A DNA stretch of 37,426 bases from Pseudomonadota bacterium (GCA_027624035.1 JAQBUI010000041.1:1-37426); one strand, 5' to 3'. Counted from the first letter of the stretch, positions 17,701 to 25,652 are shown. Program-made: numbers and translations. The notes: generated from the letters alone by a model not told the origin.

Positions 17701-19589
17701 CGCTGTGCGCGGGCGCCATGTATTCACCCGGGTTCTATCCACAGGGCTACTACGGAAAACCGTTCAATGGTGGCTACGACTTGCTCCAGGCACTTGCCGC
17801 CAAGTACGATTTCGATCCGTTTGAGACCCCCTGGCAGGACATGCCGGACAAGGCCCGGCAGGCATTCCTGTTTGGCGATGACGCACCGATGCAGGTGACG
17901 TTTGTCGGTCGCAATGGGCATACACGAAAGAACACCGAACGGTTCCACGGCATCTTCGAGATCCTGGGAGCGTGGGATCAGGGCGGCACTTATACCGATC
18001 CCCAGGTCTGCCCTGACTGCGGCGGTGGTCGGCTCCGCCCTGAAAACCTGGCCGTAACGTTGAACGGCCGTTCCATGCACGAGCTCTGTTCGATGCCCAT
18101 TGCGACGCTCATTGATGTGTGCAAAAAGATCCAAACCGATGCGCTGACCAGGCCTCCACTGGTACAGGTCCAGACGCGTATACAACTATTGGTCGAAATG
18201 GGCTTAGGTTACCTGCACCTCGATCGTCGCACCGCGACGTTATCTGTAGGGGAGGCGCAACGGCTCGGGCTGGCCAAGGTCATTGCGAGTGGCTTGCAGG
18301 GCCTCACGGTGCTGCTGGACGAACCGTCACGGGGGATGCATCCCCGGGAGGTGGACGCACTGATCAACATGCTGCGACGGATACGAGAGCAAGGGAACAC
18401 GGCAATCGTCGTGGAACATGATCCCGATATCATCCTCGCGGCTGACCACATCATTGATGTGGGCCCGGGCGCAGGTAAGGAGGGTGGACGGATTGTTGCG
18501 AGCGGGACACCAGCGGCCGTCAGACGAAATGCCAAATCTGCAACCGCTCGAATGCTGAATCAGCGCCGACCGGCGCGTGACCCTCTGCCATTGGGCGAGG
18601 CGTTCATGACGATCCGGGGTGCCATGGAAAACAATCTTCAGATAGAGTCCCTGAAGATACCCCTCGGATGTATCGTTGGCGTATGCGGTGTTTCAGGGTC
18701 AGGCAAGAGTACGCTGATCATGGATACGCTCGCGCGGGTCGTGGCGCCACGCAAGCACACCACTTCTGTTGCGCAGGAATCCATCACCCCCGGTGAACAC
18801 AATGAGATCTCTGGGTATCCACCGCGCTGTATCCTCGTTGACCAGGCAGCGGAGGGTATCGGGTCCCCGGCACTGTTTCTCGGCTTGATCAGCGCGATGA
18901 CTCGTGCCTATGCGCAGACGAGTGATGCGGTCGCGCTGGGATTAGATGAAAAGACACTGGTAGCCCCCTGTGGCAATTGCCGGGGACAGGGCACTATTCG
19001 CATCGATATGGGCTTCCTGCCACCGGAGGAGAGCCTGTGTGAGTCCTGTGCTGGATCTGGTTACCGCGAGGAGGCCGGTCATGTATGGATCGGGGGCATC
19101 TCGTTTGCAGAGGTGTTCAAGATGACCGTCAGGGAGGCGCTCGCGTTCTGGGAAGGCACACCGAAGATGGCGACAACACTGCAGCTCCTGTGCGATGTGG
19201 GCCTCGGTTACCTCGTGCTGAATCAACCGGCAAGAACGCTGTCCGGTGGTGAGGCGCAGCGGCTAAAGATCTGCAAGGAACTCATGAAGGCCGAGCGCAG
19301 CAAGAATCCATCGGAGACGCTCTATCTCCTGGATGAACCTGCCGCCGGTCTGCATCTTGCAGACCTGCAGGCGCTAAAGACCGTGCTGTTTCGGCTGCGC
19401 GACCAGGGCGCCAGTATCATTGTGGTGGAACATCATATGGATCTGCTGGTCGATGTTGACTGGCTCATCGAATTGGGCCCGGTTGGTGGGCCGGAAGGTG
19501 GTCGGGTGATTGCCGAGGGCACGCCTTTGGAGGTGTCGAACATGGATACGCCAACCGCACCGTATCTCAAGCGCCTGCTGGAAGCCTGA
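14736..19589 (+). CDS. UvrA-like protein with four ABC ATPase cores (tandem UvrA module fusion)
   Basis: A 1617-residue protein, against about 940 for UvrA. Four Walker A loops are seen near residues 37, 489, 834 and 1316 (GVSGSGKSS, GVSGSGKST, GISGSGKSS, GVSGSGKST), four signatures near 342, 678, 1168 and 1502 (LSRGEGQRIRL, LSGGEAQRVKL, LSVGEAQRLGL, LSGGEAQRLKI) and four Walker B/D-loops (LDEPTIGLH, LDEPTTGLH, LDEPSRGMH, LDEPAAGLH). CxxC zinc pairs recur through the insertion regions. The order is that of two complete UvrA-type pairs end to end, each about 810 residues, shorter than UvrA and so possibly lacking the UvrB-binding domain. UvrA2-like proteins of this kind bind DNA and often confer tolerance to DNA-damaging natural products; that role is inference. 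The start is a TTG with GAGGA ten bases upstream; the frame is open back to 14661 but has no better start. Confidence 0.87.
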   Translation: MARLKSDDVSVRISGADENNLKHIDADFSTGLTVVTGVSGSGKSSLVFDTLYQEARRHFMELFVGARAPQNAPVHAQRIDGLAPTVAIGQDLLNRNPGSTVATFSGLFPFLRLLYVHYGQRYCARCGEPMQTLPDEDLVARVRDATSIAGQLVTEVVGSHETLLVSLVELVGQGRLRVDGRLYNQDERLDGKRAHTIQISFEAVEDTGAARRLVDDCRSLGVDVMVLDDQTVSMSDSCVACGEWFAPLEVVHFKTPCISCAGRGGSDCANTGLHPAAASVRWQGFNLTRLSELTIDAVAELVESAPPGGYDARLYLEMKRRLDALQTAGLGYLALNRPAPSLSRGEGQRIRLAVVLTSRLQEIIHILDEPTIGLHAADVQRLMPAFRDLPGPVIYVEHDRIAAATADWCIDIGPGAGARGGNVSFAGSPAALWQSDTITGRYFSLREAPSIPLLREQALDFITVHDAGLHNLQHVTARFARGRLNVVTGVSGSGKSTLVTRVLAGSLGNEPTGCREVTGAGLKPLVIDQSPIGKNPRSNPATYTKLAEVVRTLFANVSGLSPSHFTFNRKEGACPECEGMGAIEVGMRFLPSAWLTCSVCQGARFTEEVLTHMLPVNDRELNISDFLELSVTEAKEVFDSLEGDVKSLTEEKRRTAVRLLEALNDIGLGYLALGQSSPSLSGGEAQRVKLAKHLGGRNLKDKLLILDEPTTGLHPSDVSGLLVILDRLVRQGATIIVVEHNLDVVKAADWIVDMGPGSGPSGGRVVYEGPFADLRGIEESVTARAIADDTALTPSDPIAKRAPCETVICIRGAKANNLDNVDVDIPKGKLTAVTGISGSGKSSLVRDVLEVEARRRYLESLSMYERQGFSEGVEAKVDSVQGLGVTLPLAAGRRFRNPRLTVGTATDMTHHLAALLSRLGDRRCPDCDDVLERVASRWCCPRCHDDKGRLPEPRHFIANIYGSACLTCQGMGALRQPNVDKLIIAPEKPLCAGAMYSPGFYPQGYYGKPFNGGYDLLQALAAKYDFDPFETPWQDMPDKARQAFLFGDDAPMQVTFVGRNGHTRKNTERFHGIFEILGAWDQGGTYTDPQVCPDCGGGRLRPENLAVTLNGRSMHELCSMPIATLIDVCKKIQTDALTRPPLVQVQTRIQLLVEMGLGYLHLDRRTATLSVGEAQRLGLAKVIASGLQGLTVLLDEPSRGMHPREVDALINMLRRIREQGNTAIVVEHDPDIILAADHIIDVGPGAGKEGGRIVASGTPAAVRRNAKSATARMLNQRRPARDPLPLGEAFMTIRGAMENNLQIESLKIPLGCIVGVCGVSGSGKSTLIMDTLARVVAPRKHTTSVAQESITPGEHNEISGYPPRCILVDQAAEGIGSPALFLGLISAMTRAYAQTSDAVALGLDEKTLVAPCGNCRGQGTIRIDMGFLPPEESLCESCAGSGYREEAGHVWIGGISFAEVFKMTVREALAFWEGTPKMATTLQLLCDVGLGYLVLNQPARTLSGGEAQRLKICKELMKAERSKNPSETLYLLDEPAAGLHLADLQALKTVLFRLRDQGASIIVVEHHMDLLVDVDWLIELGPVGGPEGGRVIAEGTPLEVSNMDTPTAPYLKRLLEA

Positions 19590-19590
19590 T

Positions 19591-20625
19591 GTGAACCGGA
19601 TGGCCGACATAAAGGCGCTGTTGTTATCGGATCGATCCGCGTGTTTGCGTTACCTGGTGCTGACAGAACTACTGGGTCGTGAAACAGGTGATCGCGAGGC
19701 AAAGGAACTGGCGGCGCTTCGTCTGGACGACCCCCTGGTCAAAAACCTGGTGCAACTGCAGCGAGACGATGGCAGCTGGACAACCGGGGATGGCGCCTGG
19801 CGGTCTAACCGAGGGCCGTTGCTGATGACCAGTTTCGCGTTGTTCAGGCTTGGTTCACTTGGGTTTGATGTTGACTATGAGCCTGTTCAACGTGGGGCGG
19901 AATACCTGTTCGGAAAACAGCGTAAAGACGGCGGCTGGTCACTGTCCGGGACAGACCGGGACGATGAGGGCGAGGGCCTGACGATGGCACCGATTCAAAC
20001 GGCGTTTCCGTTGCGGGCGCTCGTGCGATGTGGCTTTGCCACCGATGAGCGCTGCGAACGCGCCTATGAATGGCTGATGCAGTGGCGGCTGGATGACGGT
20101 GCCTGGCCAACCGGCTATGCCAACGACAACCTTCGCGGGGTTGCCGGATATCGCCGAATTGCACATTCGCAATGGGGTTGTCGAACCAATACCACGATGG
20201 TGCTGCAATGCCTTGCGGATCACCCGAGACGGGCTTTCAGTACTGAAGCCAGACGGGCGCTGGAACTGTTGCTCGGGAGGGAGACGCGGGAAGCACACAA
20301 TGTTGGTCTGGAGACAGCGCGGATGCTTGGTGTTGAAGCGGTAGGGGGATTCATTACTTTTTTTGCTCGCTTTGACCTCAGCCTCATCCTCGACCTGGCG
20401 GGTCGGGTGGGCACGAGTCGGGAAGATGCTCGTATCGATGAAGCCGTAAGCTTCGTGGAGTCGCTGCGCGGTCCTTATGGCCTCTGGGAGTATCCGCAGT
20501 GTAGTCGGTGGGTGAGCTACGCTTTGATACGTACGTTGTCCAACCTGGACAAGGACACGGACTGGATCAGTGTTGAACCGAGGACCGCATTTCACCCATA
20601 CCCAAAAGAGCGTCACCGGTTTTAA
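19591..20625 (+). CDS. Alpha/alpha-barrel protein with QW-like repeats (prenyltransferase/squalene-cyclase-like fold)
   Basis: A 344-residue protein built of repeated alpha-helical units with QW-type motifs: LQRDDGSWTTGDGAW, KQRKDGGWSLSG, MQWRLDDGAWPTG and GPYGLWEYP near the C-terminus. This is the toroid fold of squalene/terpene cyclases and protein prenyltransferases, but the protein is about half the length of squalene-hopene cyclase and has no DxDD motif, so cyclase activity should not be assumed. It starts at a GTG one base after the UvrA-like stop (an ATG nine bases further is also possible), which points to translational coupling and a shared function with that gene. Confidence 0.75.
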   Translation: MNRMADIKALLLSDRSACLRYLVLTELLGRETGDREAKELAALRLDDPLVKNLVQLQRDDGSWTTGDGAWRSNRGPLLMTSFALFRLGSLGFDVDYEPVQRGAEYLFGKQRKDGGWSLSGTDRDDEGEGLTMAPIQTAFPLRALVRCGFATDERCERAYEWLMQWRLDDGAWPTGYANDNLRGVAGYRRIAHSQWGCRTNTTMVLQCLADHPRRAFSTEARRALELLLGRETREAHNVGLETARMLGVEAVGGFITFFARFDLSLILDLAGRVGTSREDARIDEAVSFVESLRGPYGLWEYPQCSRWVSYALIRTLSNLDKDTDWISVEPRTAFHPYPKERHRF

Positions 20626-20684
20626 AGAATCCAAGGTCAAGCACGAGGCGCCATGGAGCTTTCTCCGGGAACTGTAAGTTGCGA

Positions 20685-20696
20685 GAATAAGTATTC
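20685..20696. promoter_or_regulatory. Dyad within the promoter region of the GST gene
   Basis: GAATAAGTATTC is a 12-bp dyad (GAATA-AG-TATTC) in the 138-bp gap before the GST gene. It lies just after TTGCGA (20680-20685) and before the TAATACAGATAAAAC AT-rich stretch, which could hold the -10. Candidate operator; weak on sequence alone. Confidence 0.25.
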
Positions 20697-20763
20697 GTAA
20701 TACAGATAAAACCTGCCCAGTGTCGAGCAACGGCAGCGGTCAACAGCCTGAATGGAGGATTCG

Positions 20764-21795
20764 ATGTATCAAATCTACGGTGGACCGGCCTCGACCTATT
20801 CGCTGAAGATCCGGGCGGTGTTTCGCTATCTGCGTCTGCCGCACACCTGGATGGTGCCGATGGATGGATTCACCGGGGCAGGTGGTCTGGGCGAAGGCGC
20901 GCCGGACTCTACCCTGGCGGCCGCAGGCAAAGGCGTTGTCCCGGTAGTCCGCTTCCCGGATGGGTCCTACCATGCCGACTCCACGCCGATGATGTATCAC
21001 CTGAGCGAACTCGCGCCGGAACGGACGCTGATCCATCCCCATGCAGGCATCTCCTTGCTGTCACATCTCATCGAAGAGATGGCAGATGAGTACCTGCCCC
21101 TGTTCTTCTTTTACTACCGCTGGACCACCGATGCCGACTGGTGTGGGCGACGCCAGATGATCGGTTGGAACGGCGCAATGACGGACGCAGAGCTCGAGCC
21201 GCTCGCGCGCGCCTTCACGCAGCGGCAGCAGGCCCAGTTGGGAGCCACTGCCTCGCTGCCGCCCGAACAGGTGCAGCGGGACTACGAAACAGTGCTTGCC
21301 GCACTGGAAGGACAACTGCAGAAATCCCTGTTCTTCTTCGGCTCCCGACCGTCTCTTGCCGAGTTTGGGCTGCACGGTCAGCTGACCCAGTATGCTGCCG
21401 ACCCGTTTGTCTCCAGGGTGATGAAAGACAAAGCGGTGCGCGTGTTTCAGTGGGGACAGTTAATGGACGATCTTTCCGGCTTTGAAGGCGAGTGGGCAGA
21501 ACCTGAAGACTGCCTCACAGAAGAACTGGGGCGCGTCATCGCAAGCCTTGCCCAGGGATACTTCACGATGATGACGTCGATCCGTCAGACTGTAGACTTG
21601 AGCGACCTCAGCGGCGCTCTCAATGGTCCACGCTACCGAATCAAGTGCCTGCTGGCGCTGAAAGCGGAGCTTGCCGGCCTTACCGAGGAAGATCGCAATC
21701 TCATACGACCCATTCTCGAGGCGAATGGCGCGTGGGATGCTCTGCAGTTTGCGCCGGGTGAAGAAGCGCACGTTGTTGCCATTGAGATGGGGTGA
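20764..21795 (+). CDS. Glutathione S-transferase family protein
   Basis: A 343-residue thioredoxin-fold/GST protein. The N-terminal domain has YQIYGGPASTYSLKIRAVFRYLRLPHTW, a cis-Pro loop in GVVPVVRFPDGSYHADSTPMMYHLSEL, then an all-alpha C-terminal domain with LFFFGSRPSLAEFGLHGQL, the conserved GST helix capping motif region. It is longer than the usual 200-230 residues owing to a C-terminal extension (about residues 220-343). The ATG at 20764 is chosen because GGAGG sits five bases upstream; a second in-frame ATG at 20752 lies on the Shine-Dalgarno itself. Probably a detoxifying conjugation or isomerase enzyme; substrate unknown. Confidence 0.82.
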   Translation: MYQIYGGPASTYSLKIRAVFRYLRLPHTWMVPMDGFTGAGGLGEGAPDSTLAAAGKGVVPVVRFPDGSYHADSTPMMYHLSELAPERTLIHPHAGISLLSHLIEEMADEYLPLFFFYYRWTTDADWCGRRQMIGWNGAMTDAELEPLARAFTQRQQAQLGATASLPPEQVQRDYETVLAALEGQLQKSLFFFGSRPSLAEFGLHGQLTQYAADPFVSRVMKDKAVRVFQWGQLMDDLSGFEGEWAEPEDCLTEELGRVIASLAQGYFTMMTSIRQTVDLSDLSGALNGPRYRIKCLLALKAELAGLTEEDRNLIRPILEANGAWDALQFAPGEEAHVVAIEMG

Positions 21796-21798
21796 TTG

Positions 21799-21822
21799 GG
21801 CGGGGTATACCTGTTGCCCGCC
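21799..21822 (+). terminator. GC hairpin just after the GST gene
   Basis: GGCGGG (21799-21804) and CCCGCC (21817-21822) pair across a 12-base loop, three bases after the GST stop codon. No U-tract follows, so this is only a weak terminator candidate. Confidence 0.3.
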
Positions 21823-21875
21823 ATGGGGGGCCCTTAGTGGACGCACAGATAAGCAACCTTTTTGCACGGTATACC
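21804..21875. repeat. Pair of GGTATACC palindromes
   Basis: The 8-bp palindrome GGTATACC occurs at 21804-21811 and again at 21868-21875, 64 bp apart, in the 206-bp gap before the fourth PhyH gene. Two copies about six helical turns apart would suit a regulator binding two sites. Nothing else ties them to regulation. Confidence 0.3.
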
Positions 21876-22001
21876 AGTACCCTGGAATTATTTTTGCCCT
21901 ATAGTTCCGAGATGCTGGAGCCAAGGGTACGGCGCATAGGATTATCTGGTATCTTTTTTCGACTAAACGAATGACCATACGAACAAGGGGGTAAGTACAC
22001 A

Positions 22002-23336
22002 GTGCATGACTATATTCTGCTGGTAAGCGAGTCCACGGGGCTTCATCTGTGCGATGGGACGAAGGAAAGCGGCCTTGGCCTGCGCCCACACTGCGATGAC
22101 AATTTCGTCTGGGAGTGGGAGGGTGATTCATCGCTTCGAAACGCCGCGACGGGCGCCAGGGTGAGGGCCGAGCAGTGCGGCGAACGGCCAGGCCCCAAAC
22201 AGGCGGCGGAGATCGACGCCAGGTTCGGCGCCGGTGCCAGTTTGCTGGTGTCGCAAAAGTACCGCCTGGTAGGCGACTCACAGCAGCTCTCCGGTCTGGC
22301 GGACCAGCTGGTGTTCTCGACCCGTCCGGCACCGGCCCGCCTGCCGTCAGCCTACCTGGCGGACCTTGAGAAACAGGGTTGGACCGTGGTGGAGAACGTG
22401 ATGAGCCCGGCGATGGTGTCGAATCTGACGGCGAACATCAACGCCGTGCGTGAGAAAAACGCCGAGAAGGAGGCACGAGTGAAGGCGGACCAGGACAGCC
22501 GCCCATACTCTTCCAACGACAATGTCATTCGCCCGCGATCACTGATGGGTGAGGGCGAGAGTTTTCTCGGCATGACCCCGACAATCACCCAGGCACTCAT
22601 GCATCCGGTCTCGCTATGGCTGATCGAGAGCTACCTCGGCGTCGATGATATCCACTACTGTCAATGTCCAGGATTTTCCATCCTGAGGCCAGCGGAAAAG
22701 ACTGGCGAGAGTGCGCGCGTGATGCCGGGTGGTTGGCACGCCGATTATCCGTATCCGCTCACAAGTGAGACGGAAGCTCACACGTACAGGCTCGGTCCGG
22801 AGGAGTTCGAGAAACTCGACGCGTCAATCTCGCCACGGTTCCCCGACTGGAAGCGCCGCAAGCACCGGCTCGGGATGCAGTTCAATATCGCGTTGACGGA
22901 CTTCACCCCGGAGACTGGGGCGACTCAGTTCGTTCTGGGTTCTCACGAGTTTGACACGCCGCCACCGACAGAATTGAACGCAGTACCAACTGTCGCCGGG
23001 GAAGGCCCGCACAAGGACGTTGTCCAGATGTCGTTTCCTGCTGGCTCCGGCATCCTCTACGACTCGCGCACCTACCACAGAGCGCCGCCAGAACTGAATA
23101 TCTCGGGCAAAGAGCGCTGGGCAATGCTGACCTGCATCGTTCCATCGTTCGTGCGCGACCTCCGCGCGAGGGACGACAAGGTTGAATCGGCAGATGCCTT
23201 TGCGAATGCGACGGATGTCCATGCTGCCCTCACGCCCAGGGAGCTTCGGGACGTGCTCAAAATGCTCTGCGACGACGAGGCTGGGCAACCGCGCCGGGAT
23301 ATCGAAACGGCCGTTGCCGCTGCGCTACAGCGGTAG
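22002..23336 (+). CDS. PhyH-family Fe(II)/2-oxoglutarate oxygenase with N-terminal beta-rich domain
   Basis: A 444-residue protein. Residues about 1-110 (YILLVSESTGLHLCDGTKESGLGLRPHCDDNFVWEW...) have the repeating strand-turn pattern of a small beta-trefoil or similar module and are not part of the usual oxygenase. Residues about 115-400 are PhyH: GWTVVENVMSPAMV, H-A-D in GGWHADYPYP, ATQFVLGSHEFD turn, distal His in YDSRTYHRAPPELNISGKERW. Start is a GTG; GGGGG lies about ten bases upstream. It sits alone, convergent with the CoA-transferase pair. Confidence 0.82.
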   Translation: MHDYILLVSESTGLHLCDGTKESGLGLRPHCDDNFVWEWEGDSSLRNAATGARVRAEQCGERPGPKQAAEIDARFGAGASLLVSQKYRLVGDSQQLSGLADQLVFSTRPAPARLPSAYLADLEKQGWTVVENVMSPAMVSNLTANINAVREKNAEKEARVKADQDSRPYSSNDNVIRPRSLMGEGESFLGMTPTITQALMHPVSLWLIESYLGVDDIHYCQCPGFSILRPAEKTGESARVMPGGWHADYPYPLTSETEAHTYRLGPEEFEKLDASISPRFPDWKRRKHRLGMQFNIALTDFTPETGATQFVLGSHEFDTPPPTELNAVPTVAGEGPHKDVVQMSFPAGSGILYDSRTYHRAPPELNISGKERWAMLTCIVPSFVRDLRARDDKVESADAFANATDVHAALTPRELRDVLKMLCDDEAGQPRRDIETAVAAALQR

Positions 23337-23359
23337 CTGAACTCTCTAGCCAAGCTAAG

Positions 23360-24616
23360 CTAGGAACGCCTGACTTCTTCGAGTGTCGGTGGTACGTTCG
23401 CAATAACCCCTTCGTCCTGGAGTCGGCTGATCTCGGCATCTGTCATGCCCAGCAGTTCACGGAGAACTTCTTCATTGTGTTCGCCGAGTTTCGGTGCACG
23501 ATGCCAGTGCGTCCCGCGTTGTCCATCAAACCGTACCGGTGAGCCGGCGTATGACGCTTTTTCAATGTGATCCCCGCCAAGCTCGACGAAATAACCCCGC
23601 GCCTTGACATGGGGATTGTCCAGCACTTCAGGCGCGCTAAGAACAGCGCCGGCAGGAACGCCAGCCTCCTGCAGCCGGACCATCAGTTCGTGTTTGTTGC
23701 ACTGGCGGGTGAACTTTCCGATCTCTTCATCGAGCTGGTCGTGGTGGCGTTGTCTCGCTGCGACGGTTTCAAAGTCATCGTTGTCTATCCCGCAGATTGC
23801 GGCGAGCGTCGACCATGACCGATCGTCCGGGCAGGCAATGGCGATCCACTCTTGGTGACCAGCACACGGATAGATGCCCTGCGGGGCATACGACGCATTT
23901 CGGTTCGCCATGACAGAGGGCGCTCGCCCGGTCAGCTGCGCCTCGACATACTTTTCACCCAGTAAATTGATCGTACCCTCGTGCAACGGCAGATCCAGGT
24001 GTTGTCCCCGTCCGGTCTCCTTTCGTTGTGCGATCGCGCTGACAACCGCGGCAGCTGCAGTCACACCGGCAATCGGGTCGGGTAGTCCCATGGCGGTTGT
24101 GTGCTTCTCATCATCACTGTAGCCCATCATCGCGGTGAGTCCGGTCATGGGTTCGACGCTGGGACCGAACGCAACAAAGTCTGAATTGGGTCCGGACGTG
24201 CCAAACCCTGGCATGGCCACGTAGATGATCTGCTCATTGGCGCGACGCAGTACATTGTAACCCAGGCCAAGACGGTTCATGGCTGATGCACTGAAGTTCT
24301 CGATCACCACATCACATTCCGCAACCAGGGCAAGGAATGTGGCTTTGCCTGCGTCACTCTTGAGGTTCAGGCTGAGCCCCTTCTTGTTGCGGTTCATCTT
24401 GTTGAACTCGCCGTTGCGGTTCCAGTACTCGTCCTTCGGATCTCCGCCTGGATACATACCGGGATTTGGCACCCGTATGTCGCGGAGACCTCGCGCGGTG
24501 GCTGTTTCTATTTTCAGGACTTCGGCGCCCATATCTCCCAGGATGCGGGTCCCGAGCGGACCGGCCCAGACATGTGTCAGGTCGAGAATGCGGATGCCCG
24601 CAAGCGGGTTATCCAT
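23360..24616 (-). CDS. CaiB/BaiF family III CoA-transferase
   Basis: A 418-residue family III CoA-transferase, which moves CoA between carboxylic acids through an Asp-linked mixed anhydride. The N-terminus MDNPLAGIRILDLTHVWAGPLGTRILGDMGAEVLKIE is canonical and fixes the start at 24616. RNKKGLSLNLKSDAGKATF, AMPGFGTSGPNSDFVAFGP and the catalytic Asp in AMGLPDPIAGVTAAAAV are present, as is KETGRGQHLDLPLHEG. The upstream CoA-transferase gene overlaps it by eight bases, so the pair may form a heteromer or act on two steps of one degradation route. Confidence 0.93.
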   Translation of the reverse strand: MDNPLAGIRILDLTHVWAGPLGTRILGDMGAEVLKIETATARGLRDIRVPNPGMYPGGDPKDEYWNRNGEFNKMNRNKKGLSLNLKSDAGKATFLALVAECDVVIENFSASAMNRLGLGYNVLRRANEQIIYVAMPGFGTSGPNSDFVAFGPSVEPMTGLTAMMGYSDDEKHTTAMGLPDPIAGVTAAAAVVSAIAQRKETGRGQHLDLPLHEGTINLLGEKYVEAQLTGRAPSVMANRNASYAPQGIYPCAGHQEWIAIACPDDRSWSTLAAICGIDNDDFETVAARQRHHDQLDEEIGKFTRQCNKHELMVRLQEAGVPAGAVLSAPEVLDNPHVKARGYFVELGGDHIEKASYAGSPVRFDGQRGTHWHRAPKLGEHNEEVLRELLGMTDAEISRLQDEGVIANVPPTLEEVRRS

Positions 24617-25652
24617 GTTCCACTCCACTGTATTCGAGTTCCGGCTGCCTGACGGGTGGTGTGCTTCTGATTGCGGCCCCCGGCATTCTGATCGTGCCAT
24701 GACCGGGAACGGCAACGTCCTGCCAGTAATGTCGCGCCAGAAGATGCTCATCTTGCAGAATCTGGTCCAATGTCATGGCGGTACCGATTGGCAAACGGTA
24801 CTTGCGCTGGCCCAGTTCGAGGCACTCCGCCATGGTGTAGTCCAGGAATGCCTCATTGAGTATGTCATCCAGTGCGTCGGCGTTTTCGAGGCGTGCTGGC
24901 GTTGTGGAAAACCGTTCGTCTTCAAGCAGATCGTCTCTACCTAACATGGCAACAAGATTGCGCCAGAAAGTGGGCACGATCGTGAGATATATGAACCCGT
25001 CGCGGCAGCGATATAAGCTGACCGGATGAACGTTGCCCATGCGATTGCCATGCCGTGTTCTGACCTTTTGCTGCATGGTCCAGTAGATAAAGGTCCACTG
25101 AGACAGGGACATGACTGTTTCCAGCATGCTGACTTCAATCTCGGCACTTGGCCTATCCGATACGTAACTTGCGAGCGTCGATATGTAGGCAAACTGGCCA
25201 GCCTGGTATTCCGCAAAGTGCATAGGTATGGATAGCGGGACCTTGTTTTCGTCACCAATGATATAGGTATAGCCTCCCATCGCCTGAAGGATGGGGCCGA
25301 AACCCTGCCAGTCCCGATACGGACCATCCAGCCCGAATGGCGTGATACTGGCGCGCATGTCACCTGGAAAACTCCGCCAGTCCAGTTCGTCCAGAAGCGC
25401 CGGCAGGCAGTCGGTGATGACAATATTCGATTCGCCGGCAAGACGTTTCAGAACCGTTCGCCCCTGCTCTGTTCGATAATCTATGGCGAGGCGTTTTTTG
25501 CCGGTCTGTAGATAGATATCGAGAGCGTAGCCGGTGGCATCAGGTCGGGTATCAGATGGCAGGTCCACCCGGATCACCTCCGCGCCGTATTGTCGAAAAA
25601 GGCGTCCACAGTATCCTGCGGCGGCGTTGTCACCAAACTCGAGAACCCTCAT
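24609..25652 (-). CDS. CaiB/BaiF family III CoA-transferase, catalytic Asp position occupied by Glu
   Basis: A 347-residue member of the same family (RVLEFGDNAAAGYCGRLFRQYGAEVIRVD start; LAIDYRTEQGRTVLKRL; SITPFGLDGPYRDWQGFGPILQAMGG). The catalytic-Asp segment, normally D-x-x-A-G, reads HFAEYQAGQFAYIS, so the nucleophile position appears to be Glu rather than Asp. The C-terminus (DEHLLARHYWQDVAVPG) is standard. It is shorter than its neighbour and overlaps it by eight bases. The protein may be a non-catalytic partner of the downstream enzyme or a variant enzyme; this is inference from one position read by eye. Confidence 0.87.
   Translation of the reverse strand: MRVLEFGDNAAAGYCGRLFRQYGAEVIRVDLPSDTRPDATGYALDIYLQTGKKRLAIDYRTEQGRTVLKRLAGESNIVITDCLPALLDELDWRSFPGDMRASITPFGLDGPYRDWQGFGPILQAMGGYTYIIGDENKVPLSIPMHFAEYQAGQFAYISTLASYVSDRPSAEIEVSMLETVMSLSQWTFIYWTMQQKVRTRHGNRMGNVHPVSLYRCRDGFIYLTIVPTFWRNLVAMLGRDDLLEDERFSTTPARLENADALDDILNEAFLDYTMAECLELGQRKYRLPIGTAMTLDQILQDEHLLARHYWQDVAVPGHGTIRMPGAAIRSTPPVRQPELEYSGVEHG

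Noticed and set aside
23346..23363. CTAGC/GCTAG inverted repeat as a terminator between convergent genes
   Set aside because: Only five base pairs, no U-tract, and it overlaps the stop codon of the CoA-transferase gene.
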